DNA from: CADEED01 sp963711635
Lineage (GTDB): Bacteria > Pseudomonadota > Gammaproteobacteria > Steroidobacterales > Steroidobacteraceae
DNA: 64,000 nucleotides
Assembly: GCA_963711635.1 (NCBI GenBank)
Contig: CAVQEZ010000012.1
Coordinates: 124,001-188,000 of the forward strand
Direction: 5' to 3'
The notes under the pieces were generated by a model. It ran no database searches. It saw nothing but the letters and a program-made list of their open reading frames with translations, and was not told the DNA's origin. This document shows, piece by piece, positions 56,614-64,000 of this stretch; within the stretch, counting starts at the first letter, position 1, and every line of letters begins with the position of its first letter. The translations under genes were made by a program, and so were the position numbers.

Positions 56614-56622
56614 GAGAGAACG

Positions 56623-57672
56623 ATGCCAATCGGCAAACGGCGCGAATTCGAAGTTTTCACACTCTCGTTCCTCGACTGCATCTGCTGCGGTTTCGGCGCC
56701 ATCATTCTGCTGCTGGTGCTCACCGACGTGGGTCAGCCCATCGTCATCGAGCGCAGCGAGAGGGATCTCAAGGGCCAGATCGACGCGCTGCAGCGCCAGT
56801 TGTTCGACCTGCGTGGCGAGACCGACATCCTCAATCGCGAGATGCAGGGGCGCACCAAGGAGCGCGACGCCGAGAAGACCAAGGCGGCGATGCTGGCCGG
56901 CGATCTTTCCAAGATCCGCGGCGAGTTCAAGGCCAGCATGGGCGACGCCGCCGTGGCTAACAAGGTGGAACAGGAGCTGGTCGCCGTGCACCAGACGCTC
57001 ACCGCGGAAATGCAGCGGCTGCTCAAGAATGCGCCGAAGAAGATCGATACGGTGCCGGCGGTGGGCGGCATCCCGGTGGACAGCGAATGGATCATCTTCG
57101 TGGTCGACACCTCGGGAAGCATGCAGGCCGACAACTGGGAAAACGCCCAGATGGTCATGCGGGAGATTCTCGACATCTATCCCAAGGTGAAGGGGTTGCA
57201 GATTCTCGACGACGAAGGCAAGCCGATGTTTCCGAGCAGCAAGGGCCAGTGGCTGCAGGACTCGCCGGCGCAACGCGCGAAGATCAACTCCGCCATGGTC
57301 AACTGGAAGGCCTACAGCAATTCCAGCCCCGTCGAGGGCATAGGCGCGGCCGTGCAGGGGTGGTGGGCCGCCGACAAGAAAATCAGCGTGTATGTCATCG
57401 GCGACGACTTCACCGGGGGTTCCATCGAGGCCGCGCTGTCGGCGGTGCGGAAATACAACCCTATAGACCGCCAGGGACGCCACCGCATTCGCATTCACGC
57501 CATCGGCATGCCCGACGGTCCTAATTCACCGCCGTTTATCAATTCGCGTTTTGCTGCTCTAATGCGTGCCATGTGTGACGACAACGAAGGCACCTTCGTC
57601 GGTCTCACGATCGGAGGCCCGAGCTGTGCGATCAAGATCGACGTGCTCGGGCAGCCCAGGTGCGTCAGCTGA
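56623..57672 (+). CDS. Membrane-anchored von Willebrand factor A protein, paralogue 2
   Basis: 349 residues. It repeats the N-terminal segment of the preceding protein (FEVFTLSFLDCICCGFGAII), then a coiled coil and a vWA domain with MIDAS DTSGS (IIFVVDTSGSMQADN) and a downstream Asp (YVIGDDFTGGS). Apart from the N-terminus and MIDAS the two vWA proteins are diverged, so the duplication is old. Nine bases follow the preceding stop. Confidence 0.85.
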   Translation: MPIGKRREFEVFTLSFLDCICCGFGAIILLLVLTDVGQPIVIERSERDLKGQIDALQRQLFDLRGETDILNREMQGRTKERDAEKTKAAMLAGDLSKIRGEFKASMGDAAVANKVEQELVAVHQTLTAEMQRLLKNAPKKIDTVPAVGGIPVDSEWIIFVVDTSGSMQADNWENAQMVMREILDIYPKVKGLQILDDEGKPMFPSSKGQWLQDSPAQRAKINSAMVNWKAYSNSSPVEGIGAAVQGWWAADKKISVYVIGDDFTGGSIEAALSAVRKYNPIDRQGRHRIRIHAIGMPDGPNSPPFINSRFAALMRAMCDDNEGTFVGLTIGGPSCAIKIDVLGQPRCVS

Positions 57673-57697
57673 GAAAAGGGCGCTAGTTAGGAGCAAC

Positions 57698-58552
57698 ATG
57701 AATCGCGCAAACATTACGCTCGGCCTGGCGACCTGTGTGTTGGTGCTGGGCGGCTGCGCGAAAGTGGCGGTACGCCCGGAAGGCGACCTGCCCAAGCCGC
57801 TCATCGTGCAGACGCCGGCCAAGGTCGGCGTGGTGGTGACACCGGAAGCCGGCAACTACACACACAAGGAATCACGCGCCAGCGTCGACTACGAAGCGCA
57901 GCTCGGCCCCTCGCACAAGCACCTGGTCGAGGAGATCTTCAAGGCGGAATTCAGCGAGGCGAAGATGTTCGAGAGCGTGGATGCCGCGCGCCTCGAGCCC
58001 GGCCTGCTCGCCATCTTCGAGCCGCGCATCGAACAGTTTTCGTTCGCCAACGCGAAAGAAACCGGTGGCGTGTACTGCGCCGTGACCATCCGCTACAACA
58101 TCTCGATCTACGCGCCGAACGGCCAGATCGTCGATACGCTCACGCTGACCGGCTACGGCAGCGGGCCGGCGCCCAAGATCGGCAACGGCGAGGAAGAGCT
58201 GGGAATCGCGGCCTATGCGGCCATGCGCGATGCGGCCGCGAAATTTCTCACACAGTTCCCCAGCCTCGAGATTGCCAAGCCGCTGCTGGCATCGCATGCG
58301 CTCGAGCCGCGGGTGCAGCCGGTACCGGGATCCGCGGAAGCGGTGGCCGCCACGGCCGAGATGACCATCGAAGCCGTGCCCATCAACGATCAGCCGGTGG
58401 TCGCGACTACGGTTCCTTCTTCTCCGCCGGCTGCTCCTCCGGAGCAGACTCCTTCGGAGCAGATTCCTTCGGAGCCTCCGGCACCTTCGCAGGCTCCGTC
58501 GCAGATGGCGGCGCCGTTGTTGCTGACGACGAAGATTTCGACGCCACTCTGA
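57698..58552 (+). CDS. Lipoprotein of unknown function, last gene of the operon
   Basis: 284 residues; AGGAG precedes ATG 57698. Lipobox LVLGGC, Cys20. The folded part contains VTPEAGNYTHKESRASVDYE, FKAEFSEAKMFESV and AVTIRYNISIYAPNGQIVDT, reminiscent of lipoproteins that sample oligomeric periplasmic complexes. The tail is Pro/Ser/Ala/Gln-rich. The last 146 bases are antisense to the next gene, which also encodes a Pro/Ala/Glu-rich tail there. Confidence 0.75.
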   Translation: MNRANITLGLATCVLVLGGCAKVAVRPEGDLPKPLIVQTPAKVGVVVTPEAGNYTHKESRASVDYEAQLGPSHKHLVEEIFKAEFSEAKMFESVDAARLEPGLLAIFEPRIEQFSFANAKETGGVYCAVTIRYNISIYAPNGQIVDTLTLTGYGSGPAPKIGNGEEELGIAAYAAMRDAAAKFLTQFPSLEIAKPLLASHALEPRVQPVPGSAEAVAATAEMTIEAVPINDQPVVATTVPSSPPAAPPEQTPSEQIPSEPPAPSQAPSQMAAPLLLTTKISTPL

Positions 58553-59879
58553 CCAGCACCCGCTCGACGAATACCACGTCTTCGGTCGGAACTGCCGCGC
58601 CATTCTCGATGCGCGGCGCATAGCGCGATCGCTTCATCGACATCGCCGAGCTCTTCACGACGTTTTCCGGAACGTCCGTGGTCGGCGAGGTGACATTGTC
58701 GACGCGTCCGTCGCGATCCACCGAGAAGTGCAGCTCCACGGTCTTGAGCACGGCTTCCTCCGGCTCGAGCTGCGAGCGGTCGATGGAGCTGATCGAGGGC
58801 CGATAGGCGAGAATTCGCGGCGCTTCGAGATACCTGGTGTTGTTCACCTGCGCGAAGGCCTTCCAGGCTTCGGCATAGGTGTCATATGCACGTCGCAACG
58901 CATTCGCGATCAGATACCAGTCGCCGAGATCGGTGAGCACCTCGCCGCGCATTTGCTGATCCACCGGTACGTTTGAATCGATGATGGCCATCGCCGCGTT
59001 CAGGGCGCTCTCGCCGCGTCGCTGCTGCGTGCCGTCCGTGAACACCGGCGCGCCCGTGCCCGGGTTGAACGTGCCACCGCTGCTGTCGGCACCTTCCACG
59101 CCGTAGAACGACTCGAGGCGGAAAGCGCGCGCGATGCCGCGCAGCGGCCCCACGCGGCGCAGGTCGTTGGCGGGCGCGTTCTTCTGCAGGATGGCGATCG
59201 CGCGTTCGTAGGTATTCCGTTCGCTGGTGTAGCGGCGATCGGCCTCGTACCAGCGCGCCAGCTTGTCGAGGCGGTCGAGCAGCTTGATGGAGGTGCGGCC
59301 GTGCGCGGCTTCCTCGATGCGCAGCGCGTAGAGCGCTTCCTTTTCCGCCTCCGGCCAGCGCCCGGTGGCCGCGTAGGCGCTGATCAGCGCATCGATGAAC
59401 TCGATCTGGTTGATGTTGAACAGGCCATCGGTGTTGCGCGACAGGTCCGCGGCGCGCTTCAGCGCCACCACCGCGGACTCCGGATCGTTCGCGCCCATGA
59501 AGCTGATGCCGAGGCCGTGCAGCGGGCGGATCTGCTGCTTGTCGGCGAGTGTCGACTTGGCCTGCAGGATGCGCAGCGTGCGCTGGTAGTTCTCGATCGC
59601 CACCGGGTAGTTGCCGAGCTTGTAGTTGACCGTGGCGAGATTGGTCAGAGGATTGGTCAACACCAGCTCTTCGGGACCGTACTGTTCCTCCGTGAGCTGC
59701 ACCAGCTTCTCCGCCAGCGGCTTCGCGGCGGCGAACTGCCGCGCGTCGAACTGCGTACGGAACTCCTTGTAGACGGCCATTCGATCCGAATCGGTGACCG
59801 CGACGGCGGGTGCCGCGGGCAGCACGAGTGCAATGGTGAGAGCGGTGGCGCCGAGCCACCCCAACAGGTTGGTACGCAT
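58407..59879 (-). CDS. TPR protein with C-terminal TonB-like domain
   Basis: 490 residues, convergent with the operon. An N-terminal signal peptide (ATALTIALVLPAAPAVAV) is followed by tetratricopeptide repeats (LTNLATVNYKLGNYPVAIEN, GISFMGANDPESAVVALKRA). The TonB-C-type domain (VELHFSVDRDGRVDNVTSPT, MKRSRYAPRIENG) is followed by a Pro/Lys/Glu-rich end (EAPKESAPKESAPEEQPAEK). ATG 59879 is chosen over the longer frame. Its 3' end overlaps the last lipoprotein gene of the operon by 146 bases. It is a periplasmic scaffold, probably part of the same system. Confidence 0.83.
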   Translation of the reverse strand: MRTNLLGWLGATALTIALVLPAAPAVAVTDSDRMAVYKEFRTQFDARQFAAAKPLAEKLVQLTEEQYGPEELVLTNPLTNLATVNYKLGNYPVAIENYQRTLRILQAKSTLADKQQIRPLHGLGISFMGANDPESAVVALKRAADLSRNTDGLFNINQIEFIDALISAYAATGRWPEAEKEALYALRIEEAAHGRTSIKLLDRLDKLARWYEADRRYTSERNTYERAIAILQKNAPANDLRRVGPLRGIARAFRLESFYGVEGADSSGGTFNPGTGAPVFTDGTQQRRGESALNAAMAIIDSNVPVDQQMRGEVLTDLGDWYLIANALRRAYDTYAEAWKAFAQVNNTRYLEAPRILAYRPSISSIDRSQLEPEEAVLKTVELHFSVDRDGRVDNVTSPTTDVPENVVKSSAMSMKRSRYAPRIENGAAVPTEDVVFVERVLVRVASKSSSSATTAPPSATEPAKVPEAPKESAPKESAPEEQPAEKKEP

Positions 59880-59889
59880 GGCGGAGAGC

Positions 59890-60939
59890 CTACCGCTTTT
59901 CAAAGAGGTAATGCGATACCAGCCACTCGCGGCCGCCCGCGTAGCCCCAGAGTTCGGCACAGGACATGAAAAATACGCGCCAGTAGACCCACCAGCGCAG
60001 CGCCTGAGCTTCTCCGTAGGTGCGCGCGAGGATGGGCATGAGCGTGGCGCGATTCCGGTCCATGTTTTGTAGCCAGGCTTCGCTGGTCAGCCGGTAGTGC
60101 CAACCCGGCACGTGCCAGTGTTCCCTCAGGACCACGTCGTCCTGGAAATACAGCAGCAGGTCGTCGCTCGGCATGATGCCGCCCGTGAAGAAGTGGCGGG
60201 CCATCCAGTCGCTGTCGTCGCGCACCTCGAACGGGTACGCGAATTCGCGATGCGTGAAGATGTGTACGAACAGCGTGGCAGCCGGCGCCATCCACGAGGC
60301 CACGCGTTGCAGCAGCGCGCGGTAGTTGCGCATGTGTTCGAACATCTCCACCGACACCACCCGGTCGAAGGGTGCGCCGGGCGGCAGGACCAGAAGGTTG
60401 ACGTCGCAGGTGATGACGTCGAGGTTGCGCAGCCCGCGCACCACGGCCTGCCGCTCGATGTGCAGCCGCTGCGTGTTCGAGTTCGAGACGGCGGTGATGC
60501 GCGCGCGCGGGTAGTTAGCCGCCATCCACAGGCTCAGCGAGCCCCAGCCGCAGCCCAGCTCGAGGATGCGCTCGCCGTCGGCGAGCCTGGCGCGCTCGCA
60601 GGTCAGCGCCAGCATGCGTGCCTCGGCCGAATCCAAGCCGGCGGGCGAGGCATTCGGGTGCGGAAAGTAGGCACTCGAGTACTTGAGATGTTTGCCGAGT
60701 ACGCGCGAGTAGAACTCGGTGGGCACTTCGTAGTGCTGCTGGTTGGCCGCCCCCGTTTCGACGGCCACGGGGCTGCGGGTCAGGGAATGTATGAGGGCAC
60801 GCAGGCGCTGCTGCTGGCGCTCGGGGTCGAGCTGGTCTTCCTGGCGCAGCCGCGCCGCCAGCAATGAGCGGATGCGGCGGCGGATCAGGAAGTCCGGTAC
60901 CAGGTCCCGCTCGAGGAGCTGCATGGCCAGCGAGGTCAC
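59890..60939 (-). CDS. Cyclopropane-fatty-acyl-phospholipid synthase-like methyltransferase
   Basis: About 349 residues. SAM-binding motif LELGCGWGSLSLWMA, followed by VSVEMFEHM and the CFA-family carbonate/lipid segments (NQQHYEVPTEFYSRVLGKHL, KYSSAYF; HFFTGGIMPSDDLL). The family methylates double bonds in phospholipid acyl chains. GTG 60939 overlaps the DUF1475 stop (GTGA); ATG 60924 is an alternative. It is ten bases from the neighbouring TPR gene on the same strand. Confidence 0.87.
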   Translation of the reverse strand: MTSLAMQLLERDLVPDFLIRRRIRSLLAARLRQEDQLDPERQQQRLRALIHSLTRSPVAVETGAANQQHYEVPTEFYSRVLGKHLKYSSAYFPHPNASPAGLDSAEARMLALTCERARLADGERILELGCGWGSLSLWMAANYPRARITAVSNSNTQRLHIERQAVVRGLRNLDVITCDVNLLVLPPGAPFDRVVSVEMFEHMRNYRALLQRVASWMAPAATLFVHIFTHREFAYPFEVRDDSDWMARHFFTGGIMPSDDLLLYFQDDVVLREHWHVPGWHYRLTSEAWLQNMDRNRATLMPILARTYGEAQALRWWVYWRVFFMSCAELWGYAGGREWLVSHYLFEKR

Positions 60940-61280
60940 GGATTTCTCACCGCGAGCAGGGAGCCTGGCGGGTCGGTGGGGCCAAGGCGGTGCAACTGCC
61001 GGAGCACGTAGGCCGACACCGCGATATTGCCGAGCAGCATGATGGCGACGAACCACAGGACACGTGGGCCGTAGCGGGTTTCCTTCCAGAGCACCCAGAC
61101 GTAGAAGGTGAGGAAGCCGAAGTACGCGTCGATCAGCGTCGCGATGGTCCAGAGATTGTCGGGCGCGGTGGTGAGACCGCCCCAGTCGAGCACGGACTGC
61201 CGGGTGCACACCCACAGGTTGTACGCGGTCAGCGAAACCAGGATGGAGCCGAACAGCCATTGCAGCGTGCGTTTGTGCAT
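60936..61280 (-). CDS. DUF1475-like small membrane protein
   Basis: 114 residues with about three hydrophobic segments (LFGSILVSLTAYNLWVC, IATLIDAYFGFLTFYVWVLW, VLWFVAIMLLGNIAVSAYVL). The motif DAYFGF is typical of the DUF1475 group. It sits directly upstream of the CFA-synthase-like gene with a four-base overlap, so it is probably connected with the same lipid modification; the role is otherwise unknown. Confidence 0.75.
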   Translation of the reverse strand: MHKRTLQWLFGSILVSLTAYNLWVCTRQSVLDWGGLTTAPDNLWTIATLIDAYFGFLTFYVWVLWKETRYGPRVLWFVAIMLLGNIAVSAYVLRQLHRLGPTDPPGSLLAVRNP

Positions 61281-61390
61281 CGCAGGGATATACGACGGAT
61301 CCGGTAGTTCGGATGCGCCGCCGCATTGCCCTGCCTTCCTACAGAACAGCCGCGCGGATTTGCGATGATGGGTGCACAGAGGAGTCGTGA

Positions 61391-61942
61391 ATGACGAAGC
61401 AGATTGGTTATGTCATCGGCAGCCTTCGCAAGGATTCTCACAACCGCAAGCTGGCGAATGCGCTCATCAAGTTCGGCCCGACGGATTTCAACTTCAAGGA
61501 ACTCAGGATCGGGGACCTGCCGCTCTACAACCAGGATGATGACCGCAGCCAGGCGCCCGAGGTACAGCGGTTGAAGAGCGAGCTGCGTGCCGTCGATGCG
61601 GTGATTTTCTTCACGGCCGAGTACAACCGCTCGATCCCGGGCGTGCTCAAGAACGCCATCGACCACGCCTCGAGGCCTTATGGGCAGAGCGCGTGGGCCG
61701 GAAAGCCCGCCGGCATCATCGGTGCCTCCATCGGCGCCATCGGCACTGCCGTGGCGCAGTCGCATCTGCGCACGGTGCTGGCCTACCTGGACATGCCCAC
61801 GCTGGGTCAGACCGAGGCCTACATCCAGGTCAAGGATGGCTTCTTCGACGAGACGGGCAATTTTTCCAGCGCGGAGACCCGCAAGTTCCTGCACGGCTGG
61901 ATGGACAAGTACGCGGCCTGGGTCAAGCGACTCACCGGCTGA
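61391..61942 (+). CDS. NADPH-dependent FMN reductase (ChrR/YieF-like)
   Basis: 183 residues. FMN phosphate loop GSLRKDSHNRKLANAL, then FFTAEYNRSIPGVLKNAIDH and PYGQSAWAGKPAGIIGASIG, the signature of the chromate/quinone reductase group. A GGAG ribosome site precedes ATG 61391. It is divergent from the DUF1475/CFA pair. It reduces quinones or metal ions with NAD(P)H; the precise substrate is not deducible. Confidence 0.92.
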   Translation: MTKQIGYVIGSLRKDSHNRKLANALIKFGPTDFNFKELRIGDLPLYNQDDDRSQAPEVQRLKSELRAVDAVIFFTAEYNRSIPGVLKNAIDHASRPYGQSAWAGKPAGIIGASIGAIGTAVAQSHLRTVLAYLDMPTLGQTEAYIQVKDGFFDETGNFSSAETRKFLHGWMDKYAAWVKRLTG

Positions 61943-62013
61943 GTGAATAATTCGGCCTTTCGCCTAGATATATAAGTGTCGGGCGGGCCGGGTGCCGTGG
62001 CAGAAAGGCGGCG

Positions 62014-62427
62014 GTGCCCCCGCCAGATCTCGAACAAACCCTGAGCGAGTTACGACACCTGGCGCGCGCGGCCAGGCGGCGTCCGGCAAGGATCGGCGAA
62101 GCGGCGCTGTTGCTCGCGAGAATACTCGCCAGCGGTCGAACCGTGGGCATCGAGCAGCGGGCCGGCGGCATGGCGTTCCGGCTCGAAGCTCGCGACTCTT
62201 CTGGCGCCTGCCTGTTGACCTGCGTGATCCACGAAGCGCACGCAGGCACGACACTGACGGCATCCGAACGCGAGGTGGCAGATCAACTCTGCGAAGGCCG
62301 GACGCTCGCGCAGATTGCCAGTCTGCGCGGCGTGACCATCAATACCGTGAAATCACAGGTGAGGCAGATATTCCGCAAGCTCGACGTCGATACGCGCGTG
62401 GCGCTCGTGCGCCGGCTGTGTCCGTGA
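62014..62427 (+). CDS. LuxR-type helix-turn-helix regulator
   Basis: 137 residues, GTG start after an AAAGG site. The C-terminal half is a LuxR/FixJ HTH: LTASEREVADQLCEGRTLAQ, IASLRGVTINTVKSQVRQIF, RKLDV. The N-terminal half resembles no receiver domain and has no Asp pocket; it is a short helical segment. It probably answers another input. It abuts the convergent EF-hand-like gene with no spacer. A TATATAAG element about 45 bases upstream may mark its promoter. Confidence 0.82.
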   Translation: MPPPDLEQTLSELRHLARAARRRPARIGEAALLLARILASGRTVGIEQRAGGMAFRLEARDSSGACLLTCVIHEAHAGTTLTASEREVADQLCEGRTLAQIASLRGVTINTVKSQVRQIFRKLDVDTRVALVRRLCP

Positions 62428-63051
62428 CTACCTCGACAACTTGCGGAAGAACACGTCGACCATGAGGGCCCGGCCAGGCCTGACGGTCTGCATGGCCCAG
62501 GCCCACAGGGGGATGAGATTGCCCGCTGCATCGACGTACCGTCGAAACTTCGGAATCGTTTCGAGCGCGGTGATGCCATAACTCTTCAGTGTGCGCATCT
62601 CGGCGTAGGTCGCGACGCCGTCGGCGTCGAGGTCTACCCAGATACGCAACTGCGGCCAGATTGCATCGGCTTCGGTGATGAGGCCGTCGTCGTTGCCGCC
62701 GAGCTGCCGCGCGTCGTATTGCGCCAGCCCGACGAACCCATTCGGAGCGTTGCGCCCTTCGAGGATCATCGGCGTGCCCACCCCGAACAACTCGGCGCCG
62801 TCGTCGATCAGGCCATTGCCGCTGCGGTCGAGCGCGAGGAAGCCTTCGTCACCGCCGCGTCGTACCCACTGGATGTGGTCGCGCACCCCGTCGGCGTTGA
62901 TGTCGAAGTACACACCGACGCCAGCTTCGCCGAGGTTGATGCCGTTGTGCCCGAGGTCGATGACGATGGGGCTGCAGCGCACGAGAGCCTGTGCAGGGTT
63001 CAGGACGCACAGCAGTGCGCCCGCCTGCAAGAGGCGTTTGAGAATTTTCAT
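62428..63051 (-). CDS. Secreted EF-hand-like calcium-binding protein
   Basis: 207 residues with a signal peptide (LLQAGALLCVLNPAQA). Three EF-hand-like loops of the Dx[DN]xDG type are visible: DINADGVRDHIQW, DRSGNGLIDDGAELFG and DLDADGVATYAEM. The first part (VIDLGHNGINL) resembles the EF-hand/hemolysin-type secreted proteins of Xanthomonadales and relatives. It is 23 bases downstream of the frameshifted secreted gene, and all three genes at this end point leftward, so an operon is likely. Confidence 0.8.
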   Translation of the reverse strand: MKILKRLLQAGALLCVLNPAQALVRCSPIVIDLGHNGINLGEAGVGVYFDINADGVRDHIQWVRRGGDEGFLALDRSGNGLIDDGAELFGVGTPMILEGRNAPNGFVGLAQYDARQLGGNDDGLITEADAIWPQLRIWVDLDADGVATYAEMRTLKSYGITALETIPKFRRYVDAAGNLIPLWAWAMQTVRPGRALMVDVFFRKLSR

Positions 63052-63074
63052 GGGAACCGTCCTTGGTTGTTGAG

Positions 63075-63622
63075 TTAGCGAATGCAGCCGTTGTTGTCTT
63101 GTTCGCTGCCGCCGGGCTTATACATCTCGAATGTCACCGACCTGCCGTCGCTGCCCCGTTCTCCACCGATCTGTCATGTTGAAGCCCAGGAACGCCGACC
63201 GTATAGGTTGCTTCCTCTGGCATGTGCCGTCCAGTTGTAGCTGCACATGAGCGTCGTACCGCCCGGTACGTTTTCGAAGCCCGGCATCTGGCGCAATGCC
63301 GGCAGCCACTCCGGGAACAGTGACGTAAAGCTTTGGTGCCTCCAATGAGCGCTGAGGCCGAAAGTGTTCGCTGCTCGTTGATCGTGCCCGTGTAGCTGCT
63401 CGGGCAGCGTCGCTTCGAAACGTGCCACCGGCGATCAGGCGATTCATGCTGGTACTTGCCATGACCATATGGCCGAGATATACGCCTTGACGTGAAGCCG
63501 ACCTGCTGCCGGATCGAAGCACTTGGCGCTGGCGTCAAGGCGTGAGCGGACGGCGAGCTGCAGGCAAGGATGCGATCGCGGCGATCCACGCTGAAGCGGC
63601 AAGTTCAATGTCGCGAGTTCAT
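63075..63622 (-). pseudogene. Secreted protein of unknown family, frameshifted
   Basis: The ATG at 63622 overlaps the stop of the upstream gene. The next frames read a signal-like segment (ELAASAWIAAIASLPAA), then a body in another frame (VARFEATLPEQLHGHDQRAA, NTFGLSAHWRHQSFTSLFPE, WLPALRQMPGFENVPGGTTL), and a C-terminus in a third (GSDGRSVTFEMYKPGGSEQD then NNGCIR), stop TAA 63075-63077. Several indels are implied. I do not recognise the family. Confidence 0.5.
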
Positions 63623-64000
63623 GGTGCAATCTCCTCTTGCTTCGCCCGTGGCGCGTTTTCGAAATCTGGCAAGCGGGTGTTCGCCAGCGTCTGGCTGATG
63701 CCGGCTGTTGGTGCTTTCGGGTACCCATTGCCTGTGGTCCCGTAATCTCCAGAAAAGTACGACATCAGCACGCGCGCTCTGTGAGCGTCGAATGCCTTCA
63801 AAAGATCCTGCGGCCCAGGCGCGATTTGATTCGACTGACGCGCGAGAGTGATCTGGTAGAAGTAGCGAGATACCAGGGCGTCCGGAACCGGCCGCTTCGA
63901 GCCTTGTCGTATTCCTGAAGTACGCGGCAAAGCCCAGTGCAATCGGCAGCGCCGCGGTCTTCGATGCGGCAGCACCGCGATCGTGAGTTCGCGATGTAGC
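63619..64000 (-). CDS. Hypothetical protein, 5' end outside the window, possibly frameshifted
   Basis: The stop codon is at 63619-63621. The clear C-terminal part reads LLKAFDAHRARVLMSYFSGD, YGTTGNGYPKAPTAGISQTL, ANTRLPDFENAPRAKQEEIA. Further upstream the frame is uncertain: another frame gives a hydrophobic segment (AALPIALGFAAYF). No family recognised. It overlaps the next gene by four bases and may share its secretion or surface role. Confidence 0.5.
   Translation of the reverse strand, partial: LHRELTIAVLPHRRPRRCRLHWALPRTSGIRQGSKRPVPDALVSRYFYQITLARQSNQIAPGPQDLLKAFDAHRARVLMSYFSGDYGTTGNGYPKAPTAGISQTLANTRLPDFENAPRAKQEEIAP

Noticed and set aside
55885..57498. 537-residue antisense frame over the vWA genes
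   Set aside because: His/Arg/Val-rich composition without motifs; the plus-strand vWA proteins are convincing.
45855..58552. Operon as a type VI secretion cluster
   Set aside because: Kinase and FHA domains recall PpkA and Fha1, but no TssB/C, VgrG, TssM or other structural genes are in the window.

Overview
This window is high-GC DNA (roughly two thirds G+C by eye) that looks like a chromosome segment of a soil or freshwater gammaproteobacterium. Supporting signs are a class I nrdAB pair, a sigma-54 glnK-amtB unit, a LexA-type SOS box in front of a PA0069-family radical SAM gene, an ECF sigma/FecR/TonB-receptor set, S9 and DUF885 exported peptidases and a RoxA-like dihaem cytochrome. Assignment to the Steroidobacteraceae or a neighbouring family is only an inference. 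I saw no rRNA, tRNA, IS element or CRISPR array. No gene-free stretch exceeds 300 bases; the longest are 4764-4971 (blaI promoter and operator) and 13987-14222 (sigma-54 promoter).

Layout. 0-2 kb: nrdA (3' part) and nrdB. 2-4.8 kb: a BlaI repressor, an M56/BlaR1-type sensor protease and a shortened paralogue, all leftward. 5-6.7 kb: a broken 7TM-GGDEF diguanylate cyclase. 6.8-14 kb: RoxA-like cytochrome with a co-translated patatin lipase, LysR/azoreductase pair, ferredoxin-reductase-like flavoprotein. 14-16 kb: glnK-amtB. 16-22.4 kb: quinone oxidoreductase, a beta-lactamase-fold pseudoenzyme, divergently placed ilvH and ilvB, gloA, azlCD. 22.4-30.6 kb: PAP2 phosphatase, then an ECF sigma-FecR-TonB receptor-BamA-like protein-phosphoethanolamine transferase operon, densely frameshifted. 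30.6-43.5 kb: cupin, NAD epimerase, S9 peptidase, GNAT, hydrolase, FHA coiled-coil protein, ilvA, DUF885 lipoprotein, MFS transporter. 43.6-45.7 kb: SOS-boxed radical SAM protein split by an intein. 45.9-58.6 kb: a tight ten-gene operon of lipoproteins, a Ser/Thr kinase, FHA, PEGA, SUMF1-fold and paired vWA proteins, met head-on by a TPR/TonB-C protein. 59.9-64 kb: cyclopropane-fatty-acid-synthase-like methyltransferase, FMN reductase, a LuxR-type HTH protein, an EF-hand-like secreted protein and two frameshifted genes at the edge.

Two items stand out. The first is an intein (43866-44909) with both LAGLIDADG motifs, inserted at the last Cys of the radical SAM cluster motif of a gene with a LexA box. 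The second is the 45.9-58.6 kb kinase/FHA/vWA/lipoprotein operon, which looks like an uncharacterised envelope-associated phosphosignalling or assembly system.

Caution: many genes carry single-base frameshifts, concentrated at 5-7, 15, 21-30.5, 52 and 63-64 kb, while other stretches are clean. Reading-frame pairs often compensate, so sequence error is more likely than mass pseudogenisation. Coordinates of those genes are reconstructed across frames.
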